Notes: generated from the sequence alone by a model not told the origin. 64,000 nucleotides of DNA from Terriglobus roseus (GCF_900102185.1 NZ_LT629690.1:4774001-4838000), one strand, 5' to 3'. Numbered from the stretch's first letter, positions 39,000 to 48,590 are shown. Translations and numbers: made by a program.

Positions 39000-39455
39000 A
39001 TGAAGATTGGCGACATCGTAGACTTTACGCTCAACGACCAGGACGGCAACAGCGTCTCTCTTTCACAGTTTCGCGGATCGCCCGTGGTGCTGTTTTTCTA
39101 CCCTCGCGCAGACACGCCGGGCTGCACCGTAGAAGCCTGCGAATTTCGCGACATTTACAGCAAACTGAAGTCCGCAGGGGCGATTTTGCTGGGCATTTCG
39201 CGCGATACAGAGTCGAAGCAGAAGAAGTTCGCCACAAAATTTTCGCTGCCTTACACCCTGTTGGCAGATCCGGAACTAACTGTAGCCAAAAAGTTTGATG
39301 TGGTGCGCGACGCCACCATGTATGGCAAGCCCGTGATCAAAATTGAGCGATCAACGTTCTTGTTTGATCGCGAAGGCAAACTCTCAGCTGAATTCCGCAA
39401 GGTAAAGCCGGAAGGCCATGCAGCAGAGATGCTTGAGGCTATCGGTAAGGCCTAG
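39000..39455 (+). CDS. bcp: Thiol peroxidase Bcp/PrxQ
   Basis: Thioredoxin-dependent peroxiredoxin of about 151 residues that reduces hydrogen peroxide and organic peroxides in the cytoplasm. The peroxidatic Cys is C42 in TPGCTVEACEFRD and the resolving Cys is C47, the five-residue spacing of the PrxQ subgroup. FFYPRADTPGC and LLGISRD are typical. The ATG at 39000 has AGGAA close upstream and matches the family start (KIGDIVDFTL). It diverges from the secreted unknown protein gene with 58 bases between, and converges with the next gene. No thioredoxin gene is adjacent. Confidence 0.95.
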   Translation: MKIGDIVDFTLNDQDGNSVSLSQFRGSPVVLFFYPRADTPGCTVEACEFRDIYSKLKSAGAILLGISRDTESKQKKFATKFSLPYTLLADPELTVAKKFDVVRDATMYGKPVIKIERSTFLFDREGKLSAEFRKVKPEGHAAEMLEAIGKA

Positions 39456-39467
39456 CCGCCGGGTAGC

Positions 39468-39989
39468 TCAGTAGGCTGGAAAAATCAGTGTCTGCTGAGG
39501 CGAGATGCTCGCCTCAGTACCCTTTGCGGGGGCGGCATCGGCCGTCTCTCGTTGCCCCTGCTTGCCTTGCTGCGTAATCACCTGGCTTAACTCATCCTGA
39601 CCATTGATTCGCGCAATCTGAAGACTCAGTTCGCCGGCGCTGGACATTTGTCCGGCCGCAGCCACGGTAACCACCGTTAGCTCTACCGGACTACCTGCTG
39701 GAGCATTGCCAGCAGCTTTGGCCAGTTTGCCGTGCAGTTTCTGGCCGTTGGCAGCGTGTGCGCTGTCTATATCGCTATCCAGGTGCACTTCAATAGGCGT
39801 GCCCGTGGCAATGCCCAGCGTATTGCGCATGGTCGCAATCCGTAGAGAGGCGTCGTCGCTTGCAGCACTGCCATTTCCAGCGACGGAGATCGCACCCTGG
39901 GCTGGTGGTGCGGCTGCCAGAGAACTGGTTTGCGCCGCAAGGGCGATTGTGAAGAACAGCAGGATTGCGCTGTGCATAGCGGTTCGCAT
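39468..39989 (-). CDS. Small exported protein of unknown function
   Basis: About 173 residues with a signal peptide (HSAILLFFTIALAAQTSSLAAA). The core IATGTPIEVHLDSDIDSAHAANGQKLHGKLAKAAG, followed by PAGSPVELTVVTVAAAG, recalls acidobacterial periplasmic proteins with a 'dial-in value, tunable barrel' pattern (LPxGTxVxVRLxxxxxSxxxxxGxxxxGxL), but no named family comes to mind. It ends with a Gln/Ala-rich tail. The ATG at 39987-39989 is chosen; two TTG codons just upstream are possible alternatives, and none has a clear ribosome site. The gene converges with bcp, 12 bases apart. Confidence 0.65.
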   Translation of the reverse strand: MRTAMHSAILLFFTIALAAQTSSLAAAPPAQGAISVAGNGSAASDDASLRIATMRNTLGIATGTPIEVHLDSDIDSAHAANGQKLHGKLAKAAGNAPAGSPVELTVVTVAAAGQMSSAGELSLQIARINGQDELSQVITQQGKQGQRETADAAPAKGTEASISPQQTLIFPAY

Positions 39990-40154
39990 CAACAATTGGG
40001 ATGAACTCTGTCACCCGCAGGGTTGTCACGCATTCTGGCGTCGTCGGCATATCGTCAGCTATCTGAAGATTCCGTAAATGCATCCGTTTTATAAAGATTG
40101 TGACGAAATCCGGTCGTGTGACCGTAACGTGAGTGCACGGAGGGACTTGGACAC

Positions 40155-41324
40155 ATGGCAACGCGCATGGAAGACGTGATCATTGTGGGTGCAGGACCTA
40201 CGGGATTGGCGCTGGCAGCGGAATTGCGGCGACTTGGCATTACGCCCATGTTGTTTGACCGGGTAACTGAAGGTGCAAATACATCGCGCGCAACCGTAGT
40301 TCACGCTCGAACGTTGGAGGTGCTGGAGCCACTCGGCATCAGCGACACGATGGTGGCGCGCGGTATCCCATTGCGTGCTGGGAATATGCGGGCAAAGGGG
40401 GGCACCATCAAGGCCACCATTGCCTTTGATGAGCTGCCAACAAAGTATCCGTTTGCATTAGCTCTCCCGCAGAATCTCACCGAAGAAATCCTGGTGACAA
40501 AGCTGCGGGACCTGGGCGCCTCCATTCACAGGCCCATCGAGGTCAATTCGCTCACTCAAACTGCGGATTGCGTCACGGTAACTTATACCGCTGCAGGCAC
40601 GCTCGTTCAGGATCTGTGTGCGCGCTGGGTAGTTGGTTGCGATGGTCTGCACAGCACGGTGCGTCAGGCTGCGGGCATTGCCTTCACTGGTGGCGATTAC
40701 GAAGAGTCGTTCGTTCTGGCGGATGTCGAGATGGATTGGCCGCTCTCGCCACATGCCACCGCGAATATGTTGGAAATGTTTTTAGGCGACGAAGGCATCA
40801 CTCTGATCGCGCCTTTGCCAAACAACATCTGGCGCATCATCGCCACGCAGGAAGACGCTCCCAAAAATCCGACAGTCAACGATTGTCAGCGCATCCTGGA
40901 TACACGCACCATTCCCGGCGCAAAGGTGCAGCGCGTGGTGTGGTCTTCGCGATTCCGCATTCAACATCGCGTGGCGCGCAAACTGCGGCAGGGCCGCGTG
41001 CTCATCGCTGGCGATGCGGCGCACGTACACTCGCCTGCGGGTGGCCAAGGAATGAACACCGGCATACAGGATGCGGTCTCTCTGGCAAGCGCATTGGCAA
41101 CAGCGCTTCGTACTGGCGATGAATCGGAACTGGCTTCATGGGAAGAGAAGCGTTTGAAGATCGCGCATTCCGTCGTGAACACCACGGACAAGATGACGAA
41201 GCTGGCGCTGTCTCAGAACCCACTGACACCGCTACTGCGAGAAGCCATTCTTGGCCTCGCGGGACATGTGCCTGCCATGGGACAAGCAATGGCACGACGG
41301 ATGTCCGAAATCGATAACCGTTAG
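40155..41324 (+). CDS. FAD-dependent aromatic-type monooxygenase
   Basis: Single-component flavoprotein hydroxylase of 389 residues, para-hydroxybenzoate hydroxylase fold. FAD binding is shown by IIVGAGPTGLALAAELRRLG at the N-terminus and by GDAAHVHSPAGGQGMNTGIQDA near 290-310. The DG motif CDGLHSTVRQAAGI lies near 160. It is shorter than phenol- or polyketide-type hydroxylases and lacks their C-terminal thioredoxin-like domain, so it is closer to UbiH or MhpA cores. The oxidised substrate is unknown. The ATG at 40155 has GGAGG about 12 bases upstream. It converges with the dipeptidase gene 9 bases away, and no redox partner gene is near. Confidence 0.88.
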   Translation: MATRMEDVIIVGAGPTGLALAAELRRLGITPMLFDRVTEGANTSRATVVHARTLEVLEPLGISDTMVARGIPLRAGNMRAKGGTIKATIAFDELPTKYPFALALPQNLTEEILVTKLRDLGASIHRPIEVNSLTQTADCVTVTYTAAGTLVQDLCARWVVGCDGLHSTVRQAAGIAFTGGDYEESFVLADVEMDWPLSPHATANMLEMFLGDEGITLIAPLPNNIWRIIATQEDAPKNPTVNDCQRILDTRTIPGAKVQRVVWSSRFRIQHRVARKLRQGRVLIAGDAAHVHSPAGGQGMNTGIQDAVSLASALATALRTGDESELASWEEKRLKIAHSVVNTTDKMTKLALSQNPLTPLLREAILGLAGHVPAMGQAMARRMSEIDNR

Positions 41325-41333
41325 TTAGGTTGC

Positions 41334-42050
41334 CTATCGAATGCTCTCGAACGGAATGTTCATGATGGGGTACTGCCTCCAGTCGCGGTAATCAAAGTGC
41401 CACCACTCCGTTGGATTCACCTCAAACCCTTCCTTGGTCATGGCGTGACGAAGAACACTGCGCAATTGCCGTTCTTCTGCGGTGCCGCCGGAATAATCGG
41501 CATAGGCGCGTTCTGTCATCTCGTCATAACCGCTGGGCATGGTTACTTCCTCACCCGTTTTCAAGTCATAAAGAGAAAGATCCACGGCGCAACCGCGATT
41601 ATGTTTCGATCCGGCTTTCGGATCCGCAACGAAAATCTTCTGATGGTTCGGCGTTGCGTCCCAGAAGATTTTTGTCACGTACCACGGGCGGTATGCGTCG
41701 TGAATGATCAACCCATATCCAAGCGGACGCAGCGCGTTGCTGGCGCGCACCACAGCTTCCGCCGCGGGCCGCTGCAGGAATGCACGAGCCTGCGTGTACA
41801 CCGGCGTTCCAAGGAAGTTGTTTGAAGTCGCATAGCGAATGTCGAGCTTGATTGTGGGATCGAGCGTGATGAGTTCCACAAGATCCGCTGCGCGGAAGTT
41901 TCCAGTCTCTTTGGGCGGCTGTGCCTGAAGCGCCTCGGCACGCAACTGCTCCACAGGACGCAGCGGAGTAATGCGGAACGAAGGTGCCTGTGCGTGGAGC
42001 GTGGCGCATGCAAGAACAACGCTGCAAAAGAAATGAAGTACTCGCTTCAT
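41334..42050 (-). CDS. Exported D-alanyl-D-alanine dipeptidase (VanX/DdpX family, M15D)
   Basis: Zinc dipeptidase that cuts D-Ala-D-Ala. From the ATG at 42048-42050 it has 238 residues with a signal peptide (KRVLHFFCSVVLACATLHA). The zinc ligands are H150 and D157 (SKHNRGCAVDL) and H218 (EWWHFDYRD), with catalytic E215 and the conserved R121 (DAYRP). LDIRYATSNNFLG is the family hallmark. A signal peptide argues for periplasmic use of peptidoglycan-derived dipeptide, as with DdpX-like recycling, rather than cytoplasmic VanX glycopeptide resistance; no vanH, vanA or vanS genes are near. It follows the NAD(P)HX repair gene by 32 bases on the same strand. Confidence 0.92.
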   Translation of the reverse strand: MKRVLHFFCSVVLACATLHAQAPSFRITPLRPVEQLRAEALQAQPPKETGNFRAADLVELITLDPTIKLDIRYATSNNFLGTPVYTQARAFLQRPAAEAVVRASNALRPLGYGLIIHDAYRPWYVTKIFWDATPNHQKIFVADPKAGSKHNRGCAVDLSLYDLKTGEEVTMPSGYDEMTERAYADYSGGTAEERQLRSVLRHAMTKEGFEVNPTEWWHFDYRDWRQYPIMNIPFESIR

Positions 42051-42082
42051 GGTGCTGATGTTTGCACGACACGGCCGCAGAA

Positions 42083-43678
42083 TCAATCGTGCAGACCGCA
42101 GATCCAATCGCCAATGCTGTCTGCTGTGCGATAACGGAAGGCTCTGCTGAGATGAGCGACCGTGTCCGTAGCAAGCACCGTGTGCTCGTCCATCTCACGC
42201 GCAGCGAAGTCACCCGCAAGCCCATGCAGATAAACGGCAGACGCTACGGCTTCGCGAACTTGGTTTGGCTTTTGCGCAAGACACGCAGCAACAATGCCGG
42301 TAAGGATATCTCCGGAACCGCCCTTCGCCATGGATGGATTGCCCGTGGTGTTTACAGCAATCGAACCATCGGGATGCGCAACCAGTGTGCGCGAACCCTT
42401 CAGCACTAGTGTCACACCATGCTGCTGTGCGAAGTCGCGTGCCAGATTCAATCGATCCGCCTGCACCTGTTTTGCCGTGATGCCGAGCAGCGTTCCCATC
42501 TCTCCTGGATGCGGTGTAAGAACGATCGTGCGCGCACCGTTACGTGAAGCTTCGTTCAGTAATGCAGCCTGATCTTTGAATGCGTTTAGTCCGTCAGCAT
42601 CCAACACCAGTGGAATATCGCTCTCCAGTACAAGACGCCGAACAAACTCAGAGGCTTCGCCATTTGTACCTAACCCCGGACCAATGGCAAGAACAGAAAT
42701 CTTCTTCAACCATTGGTCTTTCGACTGAAGGTTTGCAAGCGCAACAGAGCCGGTTGCATCTTCGCTGAGCGGATGCGTCATGAGTTCCGGCGTGATCAGT
42801 GCAACCGTATTCAGGATCGACGTTGGTACAGCAGCCGTGACTAAGCCTGCACCCGCACGCAGCGCAGCCAACGATGACATGGAAGGCGCGCCTGCCTTAC
42901 CTGCCGCGCCACCGATGAGTAATACATGGCCATACATGCCCTTGTTGGATTCAAAAGGACGTGGGGTTTCGAAGATGCGTTTTGCAGCGCCTGTCCATGT
43001 GAGCTTTTGCTCACTTTCGATAGCTGCATCCGGAGAGCCAATCGGCGCGACAACGACAGGTCCAAAAACATCTGGCGCGGTGAGGTGCCCGAATGCATGC
43101 GCAAGCTTTGGCGCAGTGAAGGTGACAACTGCATTCGCGCGAAACGCTCCATCGGCGTACGTCTCTGTAAGGTTTGCGTCCCATCCACTGGGAAGATCAA
43201 CCGCGATCACCGAAATCGTTGTATCTGCAACGATATCGCGCGCTACGGCAGCGGAGCCACGTAACGGCGGCGTGAAGCCTGTGCCAACAAGGGCATCCAG
43301 AAGAACATCAGCTTCACGAATCGCATTGGGCAACGACTCCTTTACTGCCGCCTCATCTGCAAGAATGCGCACAACAGAACCATCCAGCGATTGATAGGCC
43401 GCCGCAGCATCGCCCTTCAATTTCGCGGCATCGCCTAGCAGAAGCACTTCCACATTGCGGCCAGATTGAAGCAACACGCGCGCTGCAACAAATCCATCAC
43501 CACCGTTGTTCCCAGCTCCGGCAAGTACAAGAATGTTCTTCGCCGTTGGGTACTGCTGCTGCGTGAACTTCGCCACGGCGGTTCCTGCATGTTCCATCAG
43601 TTCGCCAAAGGGAACTCCAAAACGCTCGGCGGTAGCGCGGTCTGCGGCGGACATCTCGGCTGCGGTGAGGATCTTCAT
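42083..43678 (-). CDS. nnr: Bifunctional NAD(P)H-hydrate epimerase / ADP-dependent dehydratase
   Basis: Repairs hydrated NADH and NADPH in the cytoplasm: the N-terminal YjeF domain epimerises and the C-terminal ribokinase-like domain dehydrates using ADP or ATP. It has 531 residues, the usual length for the fusion. The epimerase is shown by MEHAGTAVA and VLAGAGNNGGDGFVAARVL, and the dehydratase by VLLIGGAAGKAGAPSMS, LAIGPGLGTNG, VLTPHPGEMGTLLG and the nucleotide motif KGGSGDILTGIVAACLAQ. The ATG at 43676-43678 starts the typical KILTAAEMSAADRATAE; an upstream TTG overlaps the terminator of the preceding gene and is rejected. Confidence 0.95.
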   Translation of the reverse strand: MKILTAAEMSAADRATAERFGVPFGELMEHAGTAVAKFTQQQYPTAKNILVLAGAGNNGGDGFVAARVLLQSGRNVEVLLLGDAAKLKGDAAAAYQSLDGSVVRILADEAAVKESLPNAIREADVLLDALVGTGFTPPLRGSAAVARDIVADTTISVIAVDLPSGWDANLTETYADGAFRANAVVTFTAPKLAHAFGHLTAPDVFGPVVVAPIGSPDAAIESEQKLTWTGAAKRIFETPRPFESNKGMYGHVLLIGGAAGKAGAPSMSSLAALRAGAGLVTAAVPTSILNTVALITPELMTHPLSEDATGSVALANLQSKDQWLKKISVLAIGPGLGTNGEASEFVRRLVLESDIPLVLDADGLNAFKDQAALLNEASRNGARTIVLTPHPGEMGTLLGITAKQVQADRLNLARDFAQQHGVTLVLKGSRTLVAHPDGSIAVNTTGNPSMAKGGSGDILTGIVAACLAQKPNQVREAVASAVYLHGLAGDFAAREMDEHTVLATDTVAHLSRAFRYRTADSIGDWICGLHD

Positions 43679-43700
43679 GCTGCTCCATTCTAAGAAGAAA

Positions 43701-43723
43701 GAGCCCGGCAATGCGCCGGGCTC
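43701..43723 (-). terminator. Terminator of the ftsZ-transpeptidase unit
   Basis: A 9-bp stem GAGCCCGGC/GCCGGGCTC with a 5-base loop is followed on the minus strand by TTTCTTCTTA. Confidence 0.8.
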
Positions 43724-43745
43724 CTGTCATTCAAAATGCGTCGTA

Positions 43746-45131
43746 TTAGCAGGTGGTTGCATTCACGGCGCAGGGCTTCGCAAATCCCGTTGGCAGCGGA
43801 GCCGTTGAAGGTGTTCCCGTTGTCTCCGTTGCAGGAAGACTGCTGGTAGGTAAAGCTGCTGGTGTCGGGCTCTGTCCAGGAACGGCTGTCGCAGCGGCTG
43901 ACGGATCGGTCGCCGGCGATGTCGCCACCTGCGGAACAGCGTGCTGCTGGAAGTAACTCTTATCCGCAAGCGCACGATAGAAGACGCCCGTGAGTTCAGC
44001 GGCCTTCGGTCCAAAGGTAGGCCGTCCACCGGTGAGGAAGAAGACAGTTACGATGCGGCCGTTGGGCCCATCGCCATACCCCGCAAACCAACCAAAGCGC
44101 GTTCCATTGTCAGAGCACGTGCCGGTCTTGCCAAGGATGGGGAACTCGCTGAAGTTGGTCCGCAGACTACGCGCCGTACCGTATGAAGCGTCCACAGCGC
44201 CCGCCATGCCAGGCAGCATGTCCGGAATGTACTTCTGAATGTTCAGCGTGCGCTTCAGGCGCGGCTGAAAGTTGGCAATCTCGTCAGGCGTTGTCGGGTG
44301 CTGCAGATAGAACAGCGAACCGCCATTCGCAATGGCCGCCACGATGGCGCCAAGCTGCAGCGGCGTCATCTCTACGCTTTCGCCGAAGGAGCACATTCTG
44401 CCCACGCCGCCCTTCGATTCCGGCAGCGGATGATCCGGATAAACACCAAGCTGCTCGCCCGCAATGTTGTAGCCCGCAAGCTCGCCCAGACCAAACTGGT
44501 TGGCGTAGTGCTTCACGGTCTCAAAGCCCATCTGGCGACCCAACTCTTCAAAGTAAGGATTGATCGACCGGGCAAGAGCATACGTCAGGTCGATCTTGTA
44601 ACCATGGCCCAGGTTCACGGGCGTGTCCTTGGTGATGATGCCTTCGGACAGCGCCGCCAGCGCCACGGTCAGCTTGATGGTGGAACACGGCTCTGCGCCG
44701 GGTCCCAGCGCCTGCTTCTGGTTCACCATCGCCAACACGCGACCGTTCTGCGGATCAATCGCCAGTGCGGTACCGTTCATGTTGCCCAGCGCCTGAATCA
44801 ACGATGCGCGGACAAGCGGATCTTCTCCGGAGGTGACATCGCCCAGCGTGATGTTGTCCACGTTCGTGGCGAACGACGGTGCGCTAAAGTGCTCGACATA
44901 ACGGACGCGGCGAACCACACGGCGCTTGCCGTGCGTCACCACGACCACGTTGGTAGCGGTAGCCGCCTTGCGAGTCTTCTTTGTGGATGTGTGCGCCGTG
45001 GAGCTATGTGCCAACTGCGACTTGCTGTGGTGGGCTTGTTTCGTGTTCTTCGTCATGGCCGGTGTGGCCACAACAGCAGAAAGAGCAAGCAGGGAACAGG
45101 CCGCAACACGCAGGGGTGAAAGAAAACGCAT
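43746..45131 (-). CDS. Small penicillin-binding transpeptidase
   Basis: D,D-transpeptidase-type protein of about 461 residues with all three active-site motifs: S150-T-I-K153, S189-I-N191 and K335-T-G-T338. VEMTPLQLGAIVAAIANGG between the last two is typical of PBP transpeptidase domains. It has a signal peptide and then a Lys/His/Arg-rich stretch (about 28-80), but lacks both the class B dimerisation domain and a glycosyltransferase domain. After residue ~390 comes a Pro/Ala/Thr-rich tail with a Cys near the C-terminus. The ATG at 45131 is favoured by AAGGAG upstream; a GTG six bases earlier is possible. It lies downstream of ftsZ on the same strand, which suggests a role in septal wall synthesis, by inference. 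Confidence 0.88.
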   Translation of the reverse strand: MRFLSPLRVAACSLLALSAVVATPAMTKNTKQAHHSKSQLAHSSTAHTSTKKTRKAATATNVVVVTHGKRRVVRRVRYVEHFSAPSFATNVDNITLGDVTSGEDPLVRASLIQALGNMNGTALAIDPQNGRVLAMVNQKQALGPGAEPCSTIKLTVALAALSEGIITKDTPVNLGHGYKIDLTYALARSINPYFEELGRQMGFETVKHYANQFGLGELAGYNIAGEQLGVYPDHPLPESKGGVGRMCSFGESVEMTPLQLGAIVAAIANGGSLFYLQHPTTPDEIANFQPRLKRTLNIQKYIPDMLPGMAGAVDASYGTARSLRTNFSEFPILGKTGTCSDNGTRFGWFAGYGDGPNGRIVTVFFLTGGRPTFGPKAAELTGVFYRALADKSYFQQHAVPQVATSPATDPSAAATAVPGQSPTPAALPTSSLPATETTGTPSTAPLPTGFAKPCAVNATTC

Positions 45132-45272
45132 CGGCACGAAACTCCTTCATAGACTCGCCTCGCAATCGTCGCGAGGCGGGAAGGACGCTCGGTCTGCGGT
45201 CCCCTGCCGCAGATCTCCCGGTCCCTGAAATTTAGACGTCTGGAGCCCAATCCGGGCAGTTTCCAGACTAAG

Positions 45273-46901
45273 TTACAGGCTTCCCCGGCGCAAAAATGCG
45301 GGGATGTCGAGTTCGTCGTGCTCTTCTTGCGGTTCAGCAGGCGCTAGTCCCCCAAAGGAGGGCACGCGGACATCCGTACGAATCGTGGTCTCTTCCACCC
45401 GAATTGTGGTTTCTTCCACCACATAAGTGCCGTCTTCGCGGCGAGGCCGAAGGAAAAAGTCGTCGTCAAAGACGCTGGCCGGTACCGGCACCAGTTCTGA
45501 AGGCTCAGTCTGCTTGGTGAACGTCTGCGGCGGCTCTGGCGTGGTCGTGAAGACCGGATTGGCCGGGGCGGGAGTCGTCTGCGGCTCCGCATGAAAAACC
45601 GGAACTGCCTCTGGACGAACGGGTTGCGGCTGCGCAGAGAACGAAGGTGCCTGCGATCCTTCCGCAGTCTGCGGCACAAAGTTCTGCGGCTGCTGCGCTA
45701 CCGGAGTGGGTGTCCCGTACGAAGGTTGCGCCACCGGAAATGTCTGCTGCGGAACCGACCGAACCGGCGGTGCAGCGGATTGCTGCGGCGCAGCCTGCTG
45801 CTGAACGGGGGCTGGTGGCGGTGCCACGTAACGCGGCTGAATCGGCGGAACATAGCCCTGTTCGGTCGCGGAACGGGCCTGACCGGGTTCCAGAAGGCGC
45901 TCACGACGCTCCAGGCCATCCTGCTTCGGCTCCTTGAAGCCAGTGGCAATGACGGTGATCTTGATCTCATCACCCATCTTTTCGTCCTGCACAGCACCAA
46001 AGATAATGTTGGCGTCTTCGTGTGCAGCATCCTGGATAAGCACAGCCGCATCATTGACTTCGCTCAGCTTCAGGGACGACGAGCCGGTGATATTGATCAG
46101 GATGCCGCGTGCGCCGTCGATCGCGCCAGCTTCCAGCAAAGGCGATGCCATGGCAGCCTGGGCAGCCTCGCGCGCGCGGTTGTCGCCGCTGCGAACACCG
46201 GTGGCCATCACTGCATAGCCCATGCCCGCCATCGTTGTCTTCACGTCAGCAAAGTCGCGGTTGATGATGCCGGGAATGGTGATGATGTCGGAAATACCCT
46301 GCACGCCCTGACGAAGCACATCGTCCGCAATGCGGAACGACTCAAAGAAGCCAGCATCCTTCGCCACTGCCAGCAGCTTCTCGTTCGGAATCACAATGAC
46401 CGTATCGACGGCCTCAAGCAACTCTTGCAAACCGCGCTCCGCCTGCATCATGCGGCGCTTGCCTTCAAAGGAGAACGGCCGCGTAACCACGGCAACCGTC
46501 AGCGCGCCCATTTCGCTGGCCAGCGATGCAATAACCGGAGCCGCGCCGGTGCCGGTTCCTCCACCAAGTCCGGTGGTGACGAACACCATGTCTGCGCCTT
46601 CCAGCGCTTCAATGATCTTGTCGGAATCTTCCAGTGCTGCACGACGCCCCACGTCAGGGTTTGCACCCGCGCCCAGCCCGCTGGTCAGCTTCACGCCAAG
46701 CTGCAGCTTTACCGGAGCCATGGAGGTTTTCAGCGCCTGAACATCCGTGTTCGCTGCGATGAACTCCACGCCTTCCACGCCTGCTGCGATCATGCGATTC
46801 ACAGCGTTATTACCGCCGCCACCTACACCGATGACCTTGATGCGCGCGCCGCGCTGCATGTCGTCGTGGTAGTGGATTCGCAGATCTTCATCGGGCATCA
46901 T
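45273..46901 (-). CDS. ftsZ: Cell division GTPase FtsZ with long C-terminal linker
   Basis: Tubulin homologue that forms the cytokinetic ring. The GTPase domain (about 1-330) has [18 protein letters not shown] near the start and the tubulin signature [16 protein letters not shown] near 115. At 542 residues it is well above the usual 380-400; the excess is a linker of about 190 residues rich in Pro, Gln, Val and Thr. The conserved C-terminal peptide that binds FtsA is present as [11 protein letters not shown]. The start is the first of two adjacent ATGs at 46901, eight bases after AAGGAG. Unlike in most bacteria, ftsA does not lie directly upstream; a transporter and an unknown gene intervene. 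Confidence 0.98.
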   Translation of the reverse strand: MMPDEDLRIHYHDDMQRGARIKVIGVGGGGNNAVNRMIAAGVEGVEFIAANTDVQALKTSMAPVKLQLGVKLTSGLGAGANPDVGRRAALEDSDKIIEALEGADMVFVTTGLGGGTGTGAAPVIASLASEMGALTVAVVTRPFSFEGKRRMMQAERGLQELLEAVDTVIVIPNEKLLAVAKDAGFFESFRIADDVLRQGVQGISDIITIPGIINRDFADVKTTMAGMGYAVMATGVRSGDNRAREAAQAAMASPLLEAGAIDGARGILINITGSSSLKLSEVNDAAVLIQDAAHEDANIIFGAVQDEKMGDEIKITVIATGFKEPKQDGLERRERLLEPGQARSATEQGYVPPIQPRYVAPPPAPVQQQAAPQQSAAPPVRSVPQQTFPVAQPSYGTPTPVAQQPQNFVPQTAEGSQAPSFSAQPQPVRPEAVPVFHAEPQTTPAPANPVFTTTPEPPQTFTKQTEPSELVPVPASVFDDDFFLRPRREDGTYVVEETTIRVEETTIRTDVRVPSFGGLAPAEPQEEHDELDIPAFLRRGSL

Positions 46902-47195
46902 GGTGGGGCTCCTTCATTCCGGCAGGGGGAAAAACACAATCGCAAATGCGAAACAGCTTTGCGCATTTGCACAATGCGCTTTCTGTGATTCTGTCACGTT
47001 GCACTGTGCGGACGCTCGTGCAAAACCCCGCCGAATCTCGCGCAGAGTTCCATACTTGATTCCTCCCCTGCAATTTCTCAAAACCCCGGCCTCTCGAAGA
47101 GGCGCTTACAGGTAAGAGAACCCGAAAGTTTCGCGGAATGCACTCATCCATGTACAGTGCGCAGTGAACACTTTCTGGCAATTTTTCGGAGGCGT
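46902..47195. promoter_or_regulatory. Divergent region between ftsZ and the sugar transporter, with inverted repeat
   Basis: 294 bases without a gene. A 9-bp inverted repeat GCAAATGCG (46942-46950) / CGCATTTGC (46962-46970), with an 11-base loop, lies about 45 bases before the ftsZ start. It could be an mRNA hairpin or an operator. Promoters for both genes should be here, but no strong -35/-10 pair is evident. Confidence 0.45.
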
Positions 47196-48521
47196 ATGCA
47201 GATCAATGCGCAGGTAATACGCGCAACAGCAGTGGCCGGTCTCGGCGGCTTGCTCTTTGGCTTTGACACAGTAGTTGTTTCAGGCACCAACGCCTCTTTG
47301 ACAGCGCTTTATAACCTGTCTCCCAGCGGACTTGGTTTCACCGTAGCCTCCGCACTCATCGGCACTGTGATTGGTGCGTTGACCGCCGGCATTCCGGGCC
47401 AAAAGCTTGGGCGTCGCGACAGCCTCCGCATCATGGCTGCGCTGTACTTCATCGCGGCATTGGGCTGCGCCTTTGCGTGGAGCTGGCCGTCACTCATCGT
47501 CTTCCGTGTTCTCAGCGGCCTGGCCATCGGCGGTTCCAGCGTGCTGGGTCCCATGTACATCTCTGAGCTTTCACCAGCGCAATACCGCGGACGTCTGGTG
47601 GGCTTCTTCCAGGTCAACATTGTTGTGGGCGTTCTCATCGCCTATCTGTCGAACTACGTCATTGGCCTTCAGCACCTCGGTTCAACCGAGTGGCGCTGGC
47701 AGCTTGGCGTTGCAGCAATTCCCGCAGCGTTATTCGTTGTTGCGCTATTCGGCATTCCCCGCAGCCCGCGTTGGCTGGCCATGATGGGACGCCGTGAAGA
47801 AGCACTGAAAGTGCTGAACCTCATCGGCGATCCTGACCCGCAAAAGCGTTTGGATCGCATTGAAAAAGAGATCAACGAAGAGCGCGCCGTGGCTCACATG
47901 CCGCTGTTCCGCAAGGCACATGCACGCGGCATCTTTGTTGCGGTAACAGTGGGTGCGTTCACCCAGTTCTCCGGCATCAACGCCATCCTCTATTACCTGA
48001 GCGACATCTTCCGTCTCGGCGGAGCTACCAGCATCTCCAGTGCAGGCCAGTCTGTCGCAGTAGGCGCAACGAATCTGGTAGCAACGCTGATTGCCATGTC
48101 GCTGATCGACAAGATCGGCCGCAAGAAGCTGCTGCTCACTGGCACATTCGGCCTCGTCATCTGTCTCTTCCTGGTGGGCCTGGTCTTCCACATGGATGCG
48201 CATAAGACCCTGTTGGTCTGGCTGCTCATGGCATACATCGCATGCTTCGCTTTCTCGCAGGGCGCAGTGGTGTGGGTCTACATCAGCGAAGTCTTCCCCA
48301 CCGCGGTTCGCGCAAAGGGACAAGCATTGGGAAGCTCATCGCACTGGATTTTCAACGCGATCATCTCGTACGCATTCCCAGTCATGCTGCGCCGCTCCAG
48401 CGCTGCAACCTTCTGGTTCTTCTCAGCCATGATGGTGCTGGATCTGGTGCTCGTGAGCACGCTGTATCCCGAGACAAGCAACGTATCCCTGGAAGATATT
48501 TCGGCGCATCTCAGCCACTAA
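47196..48521 (+). CDS. MFS sugar transporter (sugar porter family)
   Basis: Inner-membrane proton symporter of 441 residues with twelve helices. Family landmarks are GGLLFGFDTVVVSG at helix 1, GQKLGRRDSLR between helices 2 and 3, PMYISELSPAQYRGRLVG, IPRSPRWLAMMGRREEAL in the central loop and DKIGRKKLLLTG. PETSNVSLEDI is the sugar porter C-terminal signature. QFSGINAILYYL near 265 (QQxSGxN-like) is the sugar-binding helix 7; xylose, glucose or a similar monosaccharide is likely. The ATG at 47196 follows GGAGG. It sits on the strand opposite to the division genes, splitting ftsA from ftsZ. Confidence 0.93.
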   Translation: MQINAQVIRATAVAGLGGLLFGFDTVVVSGTNASLTALYNLSPSGLGFTVASALIGTVIGALTAGIPGQKLGRRDSLRIMAALYFIAALGCAFAWSWPSLIVFRVLSGLAIGGSSVLGPMYISELSPAQYRGRLVGFFQVNIVVGVLIAYLSNYVIGLQHLGSTEWRWQLGVAAIPAALFVVALFGIPRSPRWLAMMGRREEALKVLNLIGDPDPQKRLDRIEKEINEERAVAHMPLFRKAHARGIFVAVTVGAFTQFSGINAILYYLSDIFRLGGATSISSAGQSVAVGATNLVATLIAMSLIDKIGRKKLLLTGTFGLVICLFLVGLVFHMDAHKTLLVWLLMAYIACFAFSQGAVVWVYISEVFPTAVRAKGQALGSSSHWIFNAIISYAFPVMLRRSSAATFWFFSAMMVLDLVLVSTLYPETSNVSLEDISAHLSH

Positions 48522-48540
48522 AAGTGTGTATGGCAACGAA

Positions 48541-48566
48541 GAAGGCCCGGCAAATGCCGGGCCTTC
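48541..48566. terminator. Bidirectional terminator after the sugar transporter
   Basis: The stem GAAGGCCCGGCA/TGCCGGGCCTTC, with T-containing flanks, lies between convergent genes. Confidence 0.85.
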
Positions 48567-48590
48567 TTGTGTTCTCAGGTTCGCTGAGTC

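Noticed and set aside
41334-42050. VanX-like gene as part of a glycopeptide-resistance cluster
   Set aside because: No vanH, vanA, vanR or vanS is near, and the protein is exported, which does not fit cytoplasmic VanX resistance.
45591-46988. 465-codon plus-strand open frame opposite ftsZ
   Set aside because: Complement of a strongly biased GC-rich gene; the product is Arg/His-rich without domains.
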